Shown here in pieces: positions 16,705 to 23,710 of a DNA stretch of 39,202 bases. Below the pieces are notes generated by a model. That model had not been told where the DNA came from and ran no database searches. It saw nothing but the letters and a program-made list of their open reading frames with translations. Both the position numbers and the translations under genes were made by a program. Numbering within the stretch: position 1 is the stretch's first letter; each line of letters starts with the position of its first letter. This DNA is from Nitrospirota bacterium (GTDB lineage: Bacteria; Nitrospirota; Nitrospiria; Nitrospirales; Nitrospiraceae), in assembly GCA_016200355.1 (NCBI GenBank), contig JACQEY010000016.1, positions 1 to 39,202 of the forward strand, written 5' to 3'.

Positions 16705-17793
16705 ATGCCGACGCTGAGGAAGCATTCACTTGAACAGTATCTCCGGGCTCGCTTCGGTTCCGGTGTCACGTTGCTGTCATACGAGGTGATCGGCAAGGCC
16801 AGTTCGAAAGGGGCACAGAAACAGTATGGCTATGGCACCCCGGTCAAGTTGACGTTCCGCGTTGGCGGCCGCTCGCAGTCTGCCGTGCTTGAAACGATGA
16901 AACCAGGGCCGTTCGGTCATGAGCATCCGGCGGACCGGGCCCAGGCGATCCTCTGGGATTATGACTCCTATGGCCGGCTTCCACGCCATGTGAAGGCTCT
17001 TGACATAGGGGCCTTTACCGATGATCGGCAGCTGATTTCGGTGGCCGAGGCGCGCGAATTCTTCGTCTTGACCCAATGGACGGAGGGGAGCAGTTATCAT
17101 CTTGACCTGGAGCGATTGGCCAAAGGCGGAAGGCTCCGGAAACAGGATCGAGCGCGGACGATAGCCCTGGCACGCTACCTGGCGGAGATTCATGCCAGAA
17201 AACGGCGCGATCCCGCTCTCTATCGGCGCCGGCTTCGGGAGTTGATCGGCCACGGCGAGTGTATTATGGGGCTGACCGACAGTTACCCGGATCGCTACGA
17301 ATTCATCTCGGCGGATCTCTTGCGCGGGGTCGAAGAAGCCTGCAACCGGTGGCGATGGAGCCTGCGCGGGGAGACCCAGCGTCTGTCGCAAGTGCATGGA
17401 GATTTTCACCCCTGGAACGTCTTGTTCCGGAAAGGAACAGATTTTTCAGTGCTCGACCGGTCACGCGGGGAGTGGGGGGAACCGGCTGACGACGTGACCT
17501 CGATGACGATCAACTACCTGTTTTTCTCACTCTGCAGTTGGGGCGATGTGCGCGGGCCTCTCGAAGTCCTCTTCCGATTGTTCTGGGAGACCTACATGGA
17601 AGCGAGTGGGGATAACGACGTGATGGGGGCAGCGGCCCCCTTCTTTGCGTTTCGAGGGTTAGTCATAGCGAGTCCGGTATGGTACCCCAAACTGCCGATC
17701 GAGGTGCGCCGGACCATCTTCCGATTTATCGAACATGTGCTGGATGAGCCGCGCTTCGATCCTTCTCGCGTGAACGAATACTGTAGGGCCTAG
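16705..17793 (+). CDS. APH-family (aminoglycoside phosphotransferase-like) kinase
   Basis: 362-residue protein with the protein-kinase-like fold of APH/choline kinases. The catalytic loop is HGDFHPWN (231-238) and the metal-binding Asp is probably D251 in VLDRSRGEWG. The N-terminal lobe is less conserved. True aminoglycoside resistance is unlikely; the small-molecule substrate is unknown. ATG 16705 is taken as start, but there is no good ribosome-binding site and an in-frame TTG lies 18 nt upstream. A small P-loop kinase gene follows. In the mycobacterial dormancy protein Rv2004c, APH-like and P-loop kinase parts are in one chain. Confidence 0.85.
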   Translation: MPTLRKHSLEQYLRARFGSGVTLLSYEVIGKASSKGAQKQYGYGTPVKLTFRVGGRSQSAVLETMKPGPFGHEHPADRAQAILWDYDSYGRLPRHVKALDIGAFTDDRQLISVAEAREFFVLTQWTEGSSYHLDLERLAKGGRLRKQDRARTIALARYLAEIHARKRRDPALYRRRLRELIGHGECIMGLTDSYPDRYEFISADLLRGVEEACNRWRWSLRGETQRLSQVHGDFHPWNVLFRKGTDFSVLDRSRGEWGEPADDVTSMTINYLFFSLCSWGDVRGPLEVLFRLFWETYMEASGDNDVMGAAAPFFAFRGLVIASPVWYPKLPIEVRRTIFRFIEHVLDEPRFDPSRVNEYCRA

Positions 17794-17796
17794 AGT

Positions 17797-17911
17797 GTCA
17801 TTGGTCACTAGTCATTGGTCAATATGGTGAAGATTGGATTCTTTTTGCGATGCCGATAATAATTCCCCTGCCTACTGTTGACCTTTAACCGATGACCATT
17901 GACCATTCTCC
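17797..17911. repeat. TCATTGGTC word repeat with inverted arm (family 5)
   Basis: GTCATTGGTC occurs at 17797 and 17811 and continues as AATATGGTGAAG. The complementary words GATGACCATTGACCATTC lie at ~17891-17908 and include the start codon of the P-loop kinase. The arms could pair across ~70 bp and mask that start. Confidence 0.7.
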
Positions 17912-18425
17912 CAGCTTCGCCATTTGGATTACCGGCCTGCCGGCCTCGGGAAAGAGTACAATTGTCTCTGCCCTGAAGCCTCTGCTCGAAGGGCTCGGAT
18001 TGACGGTCGAGGTGTTGGAGTCCGATGAGGTCCGACGGGTCATCACACCGATACCAACGTACTCAGAAGCGGAGCGGGATCTCTTTTATCGCGCATTGGC
18101 ATTCACCGGACAGAGGCTCGTGGCTCACGGTGTAACCGTGGTCTTCGATGCGACGGCCAGCCACCGGGCCTATCGGGACTTTGCGAGGTCCGCGATCCCT
18201 CGCTTCATCGAGGTTTCTGTGGAATGTCCCCTCGCGACCTGCATGGAACGAGACCGGAAAGGGACCTATCGAAAGGGCCAGCAGGGCGAATCTCTCACCG
18301 TTCCGGGACTCCAATCTCCCTACGAAGCGCCGATCAATCCGGATCTCCGAATCAACAGTACCACCACTCCCTCAGGCGACGCGGCACGCCGGATCTGCGA
18401 CCTGGTCAAAGCGAAATTTCTATAA
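17892..18425 (+). CDS. CysC-like (adenylylsulfate-kinase-family) P-loop kinase
   Basis: 177 residues. Walker A is GLPASGKST (15-23). Downstream, VFDATASHRAYRDFAR, MERDRKGTYRKG and the string SPYEAPINPDLRI match APS kinases, which phosphorylate adenylylsulfate to PAPS. No sulfate-assimilation genes are near, so a different small-molecule substrate is possible, and the pairing with an APH-type kinase suggests a joint role. The first six codons come from the family-5 repeat; no other start lies before the P-loop. The stop TAA is immediately followed by the left end of repeat copy F. Confidence 0.85.
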   Translation: MTIDHSPSFAIWITGLPASGKSTIVSALKPLLEGLGLTVEVLESDEVRRVITPIPTYSEAERDLFYRALAFTGQRLVAHGVTVVFDATASHRAYRDFARSAIPRFIEVSVECPLATCMERDRKGTYRKGQQGESLTVPGLQSPYEAPINPDLRINSTTTPSGDAARRICDLVKAKFL

Positions 18426-18744
18426 CAGGATGCTGAAAAAGGGGAGGGAGTGGCCAGGTGCCCTTCTTGCTCGCAGAACGCGCACGGTGAAACGGTGCTC
18501 GTTCGATGCGCGCAGTAAAGGGCGACCTTGGCCACTCCCTTGAAGAGATGTAAAGAGGATTGGAAGGCCCTCGCCCGGGCTAATGGCACATCTCGGCGTG
18601 CCAGTGGGTGGGCGGGTGAGAAAGCTGCGCGCAGTGGAAGATCAATCAGCCCCCATCCCTGAAGAGAGAACGAGCAAGCTTGGAAAGATCAATCTTTGGT
18701 CGCTCGCTGCGGCCTTGCTGGGATGTCATTTTGAGCATCCTGCG
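18426..18744 (+). repeat. ~126-bp family element, copy F, enlarged by nested DNA
   Basis: The left end CAGGATGCTGAAAAAG starts directly after the kinase TAA, and the right end (CGCTGCGGCCTTGCTGG, then TTTTGAGCATCCTGC) ends at 18744. The 300-odd bp between do not match the family and contain another palindrome. Either foreign DNA entered a copy or this is a separate subfamily sharing the ends. No gene is supported here or in the following ~170 bp. Confidence 0.7.
18446..18539. repeat. Nested long inverted repeat within copy F
   Basis: Arms GGGAGTGGCCAGGTGCCCTT (18446-18465) and AAGGGCGACCTTGGCCACTC... (18518-18539) pair almost fully with two single-base bulges around a ~52-bp loop. Confidence 0.8.
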
Positions 18745-18913
18745 CGGTGCTCTCTCGTTGTTCCAGATGTATGGAACCTCTCGCGCTCATCCTGAGAATG
18801 CTTTCTCGCCCTGTGCAGTACACTCTATGAAGCTGAGTGTCTCACCCCTGTTGACTCGGAGGGCCTTGTGAATTTACTCTGCGAATGTATACTAGCCCGA
18901 GGAACGTTAGGGC

Positions 18914-19957
18914 ATGATGGCCTCTATGTCACTTGACCGGCGAGAGTTTACACCGGGAGCCTTGCTCCGCAATCCACATTTCATGACCGTGCTCCCGGGC
19001 CGTTGGCCTCGCCGAGCGCTTCTTGCTGGAGTCCCGACCGAGTCGCGGCTCTTTACCACCGAGTCTCACACCCAATTACTCGGCTTCTGCCACTGGCAGC
19101 CACACCGTACCGCCTGCCAGACCGTGGTACTCGTGCACGGCTTGGAAGGCTCCAGCGAGTCTCACTATATGCGCGGTATCGCCGCGAAAGCCTTTCGCGC
19201 GGGATTCAATGTCATCCGGATGAACCAACGGACCTGTGGCGGGACCGAACACCTCACGCCGACGCTGTACAACAGCGGCTTGAGTCAGGACTATCGAGCC
19301 ATCGTCCATGAGTTGGCGCGCATGGATAGACTCAATCGCATCTGGCTTGTCGGCTATTCATTGGGAGGGAATCTCGTCCTGAAAGCAGCCGGAGAAGCCG
19401 GCTCGTCAGAAGCCGCGTTGGCTGGCGCAATCGCGGTCTGCCCGACTATCAATCCGGCGCAATGCGCCAAAGCCTTGGAAGCACCTCGCAATTGGGTCTA
19501 TCACCATCATTTCTTGACCCAACTCAAAAGGCGCATGCGACGGAAAGCGGTGCTCTTTCCCGGCAAGTGGGATCTCGCCGGACTTGATCGCATTCGCATC
19601 CTCAGCGAGTTCGACGACCGCTACACTGCCCCGGACGGGGGGTACACCAGCGGAGCGGACTACTACGATCGCTCAGGCGCATGCCGCGTGCTCGATTCCA
19701 TCACCGTTCCCACCCTCATCATCACGGCACAAGATGATCCCTTCATTCCCTACCCCATGTTTACGGTGCCGCTGATTCAGCGCCACCCAAAGATTCAGGT
19801 GATCGCGCCTCGCCACGGAGGCCATTGCGGGTTCTTTCAATGGGCACAGAACGGAGAAGATCCCTACTGGGCGGAGAATCGGATTGTGGACTTCCTGCTA
19901 GAACAGTCTTGCCCTACCGAGTCTTCCAATGTTTCGAGGCACACCCGATCGAGATAG
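18914..19957 (+). CDS. YheT-type alpha/beta hydrolase
   Basis: 347-residue soluble hydrolase of the AB-hydrolase (COG0429-like) group. Landmarks: RNPHFMTVLPG near the N-terminus, VLVHGLEGSSESHY oxyanion region (~72-85), nucleophile Ser149 in GYSLGGN, acid in TAQDDPFIP, and His in RHGGHCGF. It is probably an esterase or lipase-like enzyme on acyl or lipid substrates. Start codons at 18914, 18917 and 18926 are all possible. It converges with an acyltransferase gene 15 bp away, a hint of a lipid theme. Confidence 0.9.
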   Translation: MMASMSLDRREFTPGALLRNPHFMTVLPGRWPRRALLAGVPTESRLFTTESHTQLLGFCHWQPHRTACQTVVLVHGLEGSSESHYMRGIAAKAFRAGFNVIRMNQRTCGGTEHLTPTLYNSGLSQDYRAIVHELARMDRLNRIWLVGYSLGGNLVLKAAGEAGSSEAALAGAIAVCPTINPAQCAKALEAPRNWVYHHHFLTQLKRRMRRKAVLFPGKWDLAGLDRIRILSEFDDRYTAPDGGYTSGADYYDRSGACRVLDSITVPTLIITAQDDPFIPYPMFTVPLIQRHPKIQVIAPRHGGHCGFFQWAQNGEDPYWAENRIVDFLLEQSCPTESSNVSRHTRSR

Positions 19958-19972
19958 TCCTGCTTGAAGCTG

Positions 19973-20611
19973 CTAGGCTAGCGATTCAACGGCGATGCGT
20001 AACCGCTCGGTCAGCTTCGTTGACGCGGCTGGGTCTTCCGAGCCGCGCGCGACTTCGATCGGCTCTCCGACGATAACGCGCAGCCGCGGGAAGCCGATTC
20101 TGCCTCGCGAGAGGGCCCGTGCCGTGCCGACGAGGCGGACCGGCACAAGCGGCGCGCCCGTCACGAGCGCTGCGTGCGCGGCACCCTGCTTCCACGCACG
20201 GTCGCCGCGGACGGCTCCTTGCGGGAAGATCACAACCGCCTGTCCTGCTTCGAGCGACTGCAGCACCCGCGCGGCAGCGAGGTAGTCGCTGCCGCCACGC
20301 TCAATCGGGATCGCGCCGAGCCCGTCGAGCATCCACGCGAGCAGCCTGGACCGCCAGAGTTCCGCCTTCGCGACGAAACGCAGTTCCCTCGAGATCGCCG
20401 CACCGAGGATAATTGCGTCGAGGAACGACTCATGATTCGGGGCGACGACCGCAGGCCCGGTCGCGGGCAGACGATCAGCGCCGACCACCTCGATTCGATA
20501 AATGGCCCGCACCAAGCCGCTGAAGACACGGCGAACCTTCGCATAGGTCTGAGCGGAGGCCAGGATGAGACCTTCATCCTGTCTCGCCCGATCGCCGACA
20601 AGTGTTTCCAT
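19973..20611 (-). CDS. 1-acyl-glycerol-3-phosphate acyltransferase-like protein (PlsC family)
   Basis: 212 residues, shorter than a typical PlsC, with the acyltransferase motif NHESFLD (H60-X4-D65) and block PLVPVRLVG. The usual FPEGTR motif reads FPQGAVRGD, so the conserved Glu is Gln131, which could weaken glycerol-phosphate binding or indicate a changed acceptor. The coding DNA is richer in G+C than its surroundings (48 of 60 bases in 20101-20160 by hand count), suggesting acquisition by transfer. The start is ATG 20611 with no strong ribosome-binding site. Confidence 0.87.
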   Translation of the reverse strand: METLVGDRARQDEGLILASAQTYAKVRRVFSGLVRAIYRIEVVGADRLPATGPAVVAPNHESFLDAIILGAAISRELRFVAKAELWRSRLLAWMLDGLGAIPIERGGSDYLAAARVLQSLEAGQAVVIFPQGAVRGDRAWKQGAAHAALVTGAPLVPVRLVGTARALSRGRIGFPRLRVIVGEPIEVARGSEDPAASTKLTERLRIAVESLA

Positions 20612-20659
20612 TAAACTTGGTTCAGAGACGCATCGTATGAGTAATTGACTGTCTCGTCC

Positions 20660-21172
20660 TTAATCGATCTTGACGGTGACGGCTTTCTTCTTGGCCTCTT
20701 CGGTCTTGGGCATGCGGACCTCGAGCACCCCGTTCTTAAAGGACGCCTTCACCTGATCGGCCTTCACGTCGGAGGGCAGGGCTACAGCCCTGGTGAACGA
20801 ACCAAAGGACCGTTCGCAACGGTAGTAATCGTTCTCTTTGACCTCTTCTTCTCGTTTCTTTTCTCCCTTGATCACGAGCGTCGAGTCGGTGACTTGAACG
20901 CTGATGTCCTCCTTCGAGAGACCTGGGATCTCCGCCTTGATGATGACGTCGTCCTTTTCTTCGTAAACGTCCACGGCCGGCATTCGCATCATCGTGCCTG
21001 TCTCGGCCGGCCACCACCGCTCTGGCCGGAGGAGAGTCGGGAACGGTCGTCGCCAAAACTCCTCGACCATCCGATCGAACCACCGCTCCATTTCATGGGC
21101 CCGCGGCATGATCTCGGCGGGTTTCTGAGTGGTCAATGATTTGTTTTCTTTTTCCTTCGTCGCTTCTGCCAT
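20660..21172 (-). CDS. Small heat-shock protein Hsp20
   Basis: 170-residue alpha-crystallin-type chaperone that holds unfolding proteins. The alpha-crystallin domain covers ~65-160, with PAVDVYEEKDDVIIKAEIPG at its start, a GVLEVRMPK strand near its end, and a short C-terminal tail (KKAVTVKID). The N-terminal arm contains ERWFDRMVEEFWRRPFP. AAGGAG precedes the ATG by 9 nt. HspX in M. tuberculosis is a leading dormancy protein. It stands upstream of the acyltransferase gene on the same strand, ~50 bp apart. Confidence 0.95.
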   Translation of the reverse strand: MAEATKEKENKSLTTQKPAEIMPRAHEMERWFDRMVEEFWRRPFPTLLRPERWWPAETGTMMRMPAVDVYEEKDDVIIKAEIPGLSKEDISVQVTDSTLVIKGEKKREEEVKENDYYRCERSFGSFTRAVALPSDVKADQVKASFKNGVLEVRMPKTEEAKKKAVTVKID

Positions 21173-21258
21173 GGTGCAATCTCCTTGTTGGATGAATAAG
21201 GCACAAACTTACTGTGCCGTGAGTCCGATGGAAACCATCAGAACTGTAGACAGCCCTG

Positions 21259-21504
21259 TCAGACCGGTGGGATCTGACTGAGAATCTCCCGCTCCGCCTC
21301 GAGCCAGTCGTCGAGCGCAGACCCATGTCGATAGCCCCGCTCGCCGTGGAGCTCATAGGCCCGTTTGGCGATCAAGACGTGCAGGTCTTCGCAGGGCGAC
21401 AGTTGCAGTGTGTGAGGTTGCTGCGCCGGTGGCCCTGTGGGTTGCTGCCGTGGAGCTGGCGTTTTTCGGTCTGGTTTTTTCGAACGAATGCTAACCGATT
21501 TCAT
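21259..21504 (-). CDS. DUF2934 protein
   Basis: 81 residues. A Pro/Gln-rich N-terminus (~10-33) is followed by the DUF2934 core IAKRAYELHGERGYRHGSA, DDWLEAEREIL. The function of the family is unknown. AAGGAAGGAA precedes the ATG. It lies 86 bp upstream of hsp20 on the same strand. A second DUF2934 gene is at 33505-33726. Confidence 0.88.
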   Translation of the reverse strand: MKSVSIRSKKPDRKTPAPRQQPTGPPAQQPHTLQLSPCEDLHVLIAKRAYELHGERGYRHGSALDDWLEAEREILSQIPPV

Positions 21505-21750
21505 GTCTGATTCCTTCCTTGAATTACACCGTCATGGGCAGTCCGCTCTTCGCAGCAGTCATCGGAACATGGAGCGCGTGCCGACGAATGCGCAGTACTG
21601 CTTCGGCTTGGGTCGGCCCAACCAGCAATGCACCAGCGCGCGCAGCCGCGTGCCTTCACCACCCGCCAGGATGATCGACCAAAGCTGATCCGATGTGCTG
21701 GTTGGACTCACGATTCCCGTCCCTCCCTGATTGTCACACTGAAGAGCTTC

Positions 21751-22080
21751 TCACCGAGTCATGTCTGTCCCCAACCCGCGCGGCCGTCCGGTGTAGTAGG
21801 GCCCTGTCGGCGGTCTTGCGCGCACTCGTGCCGACCCAGGGCCCTTCCCTCGGTTGGCCAGGATGCCGTGATCCACACAGTCTCCGCAGTTGACACAACG
21901 CCATAGCGTCATAGTTTTGCCTGTGGCGTCCCGTTCCCAGGAAGCCGTGTAACTGGAGACCAGCAATCCGCCGCAGCGCAGACAGCATCCACCAGGCGGA
22001 GCCGGCGCCTGGTGGCGCGTCTCTCGGTCTGCTGCCTGATGGGAGGTGTCGATGTACGGAGAGTCGGCGAACAAGATCAT
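21751..22080 (-). CDS. Small Cys-rich putative zinc-binding protein
   Basis: 109 residues, soluble. GGCCLRCGG and WRCVNCGDCVDHG supply two CXXC knuckles about 30 residues apart, a zinc-ribbon arrangement. The C-terminal tail is Arg/Gly/Pro-rich. The ATG at 22080 overlaps the TGA of the preceding gene (ATGA), so translation is coupled; a longer frame starting at 22140 would overlap that gene by 64 nt. Not assigned to a named family. Confidence 0.7.
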   Translation of the reverse strand: MILFADSPYIDTSHQAADRETRHQAPAPPGGCCLRCGGLLVSSYTASWERDATGKTMTLWRCVNCGDCVDHGILANRGKGPGSARVRARPPTGPYYTGRPRGLGTDMTR

Positions 22081-22370
22081 GGCGACGTTCTGATCTCCCT
22101 GAAGTACTGTTGCGCTGTATTCTGGGCCTTCCTGAAACACTCAGGGCAGTAGGTGTGCGTGAGCGCGATCTCGGTCGGATCGATGCCATGCGCCTCGCGA
22201 TACGTCCGCTGCGTCAGCCAACAGTCAAGGCTAGGGGGAAAGCTATTATCGTCTCGAATGAGTCCGCAGACGCAACAGACGGGAAGCAACGTCGGTGCGA
22301 TGAATGTCGCTCTCATCGGAACGAAAGGCGCCTCACGAGTGTTCTGAGGGACCAGTGTTTTAAGAGACAT
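22077..22370 (-). CDS. Small CXXC...CXXC protein, signalling-associated type
   Basis: 97 residues. LPVCCVCGLIRDD at ~30-42 and THTYCPECFRKA at ~71-82 follow the pattern LPxCxxCKxIRDD...SHGxCPxC seen next to response regulators and PAS kinases, and should bind one metal ion. The start is probably ATG 22370, with an alternative at 22316; neither has a good ribosome-binding site. Its end overlaps the next zinc-binding gene. A perfect-stem palindrome lies ~100 bp upstream. Confidence 0.72.
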   Translation of the reverse strand: MSLKTLVPQNTREAPFVPMRATFIAPTLLPVCCVCGLIRDDNSFPPSLDCWLTQRTYREAHGIDPTEIALTHTYCPECFRKAQNTAQQYFREIRTSP

Positions 22371-22467
22371 ATGCCACTACTTTCATTCGTCCGCCAGACA
22401 AGGAACAGTTACGTAACAATGTGCCGATCCTCATGAGGCCTAGTTATAAGAACATGCAGCTGTTTGC

Positions 22468-22491
22468 GGAACTGGGGAACTCCCCAGTTCC
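22468..22491. promoter_or_regulatory. Candidate operator, site 1
   Basis: A perfect 10-bp inverted repeat, GGAACTGGGG and CCCCAGTTCC, around AACT. The core CTGGGGAACTCCCCAG aligns without gaps to cores at 23542 and 26572. It lies ~100 bp upstream of the CXXC gene at 22370 (minus) and downstream of the PAS gene. It lacks a T-run, so it is not a normal terminator. Confidence 0.55.
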
Positions 22492-22573
22492 ACTCGAACA
22501 ACTTACTAGCATCAACCAAATTAGGCGGGAGGTTGCGAAAGATCCTGCTGGAGAGCCCGAACACTTCCTTGCC

Positions 22574-23044
22574 TCACGCGATAGAAATTGGCAGCCCTTG
22601 AATGGGAGGCTGCGGCGCAATCATGTCATGAGTGGTACATGCCTTCTGCTCGCCTCCAGCCATCTCCAGGGCCTCTTCCCTAATTCCCGGCATCGGCACT
22701 GGGTTATGCGGAGAGAGCAACATCACGATTCTGGAATGAGGCAGGCCTCTGCGGTCAGGGAGGCCGAATCCGTTCACGAAGATCGAGTAGGTTGAATCGC
22801 CGATCGTGCAGTGTTGCCGGAATTGTTCCCAGTTGTTCGATCCCAGGCGTGTCTGCAATGTCTCAACGATAGCCTGACAGTGCTGATGCAGCGGAGCGGC
22901 AATGGCCTGCTCCGCCCCGATGCTCTGTGCGGTATGTTCCAACTGGTCGAGCAAAGCTATCGCTCGCTGGTTCATGTGCAATACTTGGAAAGAAGGGGAC
23001 AGCACGACGATGCCGGGACCGGTCGCCTCAGGTTCCTGACTCAC
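22574..23044 (-). CDS. PAS-domain protein without an output domain
   Basis: 156 residues. The N-terminus GPGIVVLSPSFQVLHMNQRA has the PAS-domain opening pattern and runs to about residue 115; the rest (PMPGIREEALEMAGGEQ...) has no known domain. There is no kinase, HTH or GGDEF part, so it may be a signalling partner or a trimmed regulator. The start is GTG 23044 with AAGGAG 8 nt upstream. It sits beside the NarX/NarL-type system, and the window's candidate operators flank it. Confidence 0.72.
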   Translation of the reverse strand: MSQEPEATGPGIVVLSPSFQVLHMNQRAIALLDQLEHTAQSIGAEQAIAAPLHQHCQAIVETLQTRLGSNNWEQFRQHCTIGDSTYSIFVNGFGLPDRRGLPHSRIVMLLSPHNPVPMPGIREEALEMAGGEQKACTTHDMIAPQPPIQGLPISIA

Positions 23045-23181
23045 AGCAATGACTCCTTCGATAAGATGATAGGGGCCAAAAATAGACTCGATGGTGTGGG
23101 ACGGGATGACGATGTCGCAATGAACAACGTGAATGCCTCACTGACAAATGGAAATGTGCCTGTGGTGTGTGGGCTCAGGAT

Positions 23182-23421
23182 TTAACCCGGCATCACATGG
23201 CGCTCCTCGGCGGATCGACGAGGTGCGAGTGAGAGGAGGTAACGGAACGGAGCCGGGTGCTTGAGGGCGACGATGCCTTCCCGTGTCAGCCGGTCCACGG
23301 CGGCAAAGACTTGGGCCCAGGAATAACTGGGCAGCAGGGCTGCGAGTTCATCCAGCGAGCAGGTGCCGACCCGAGCGAGTTGCTGGTGGATTGCCAATTC
23401 GATCGAATATGCCTGTGCCAT
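23182..23421 (-). CDS. Small winged-helix-like protein
   Basis: 79 residues. SIELAIHQQLARVGTCSLDE, then SWAQVFAAVDRLTREGIVAL read as a winged-helix domain (helices ~5-17, 22-32, 35-50, then a wing RYLLSLAP), so DNA binding is plausible. ATG 23421 is chosen because GGGAGAAG stands 6 nt upstream; the longer frame to 23448 lacks that support. It is divergent from the PAS kinase gene and shares the intergenic region holding operator site 2, so it may be co-regulated. Confidence 0.72.
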   Translation of the reverse strand: MAQAYSIELAIHQQLARVGTCSLDELAALLPSYSWAQVFAAVDRLTREGIVALKHPAPFRYLLSLAPRRSAEERHVMPG

Positions 23422-23541
23422 ATCGTCTTCTCCCACGACAAGAAACAAGTGATGAATGCTGTGTGCCTGTCACACACAACGGTGTGGCTCAGCTCAATGG
23501 ACAGTGCGTATTGGTATAGGGCAAGGACCAGTTCAGGGAAA

Positions 23542-23557
23542 CTAGGAGGATCCCTAG
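23542..23557 (-). promoter_or_regulatory. Candidate operator, site 2
   Basis: Minus-strand core CTAGGGATCCTCCTAG followed by TTTCC. It lies between the winged-helix gene (120 bp upstream of its ATG) and the divergent PAS kinase gene (~155 bp upstream). It aligns base for base with sites 1 and 3. Confidence 0.5.
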
Positions 23558-23710
23558 TCCTGGAGGGAGACATTACTAGCGGCGATCTCCCTGCTTGTCT
23601 GATATTGAAAAAAGGCCTAGACTCTGGCTCCCGGTCAGCCCTTCAGCCGCGGGCGCGCGAAGCGCGACTTCCCGGTGCCGCGGTTTTTGTCACGCCGAGG
23701 AGAAGATTCT

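Noticed and set aside
22468-22491. Identity of the motif with the mycobacterial DosR box
   Set aside because: Both are G/C-flanked palindromes bound by NarL-type proteins, but spacing and centre differ; only the general resemblance is claimed.
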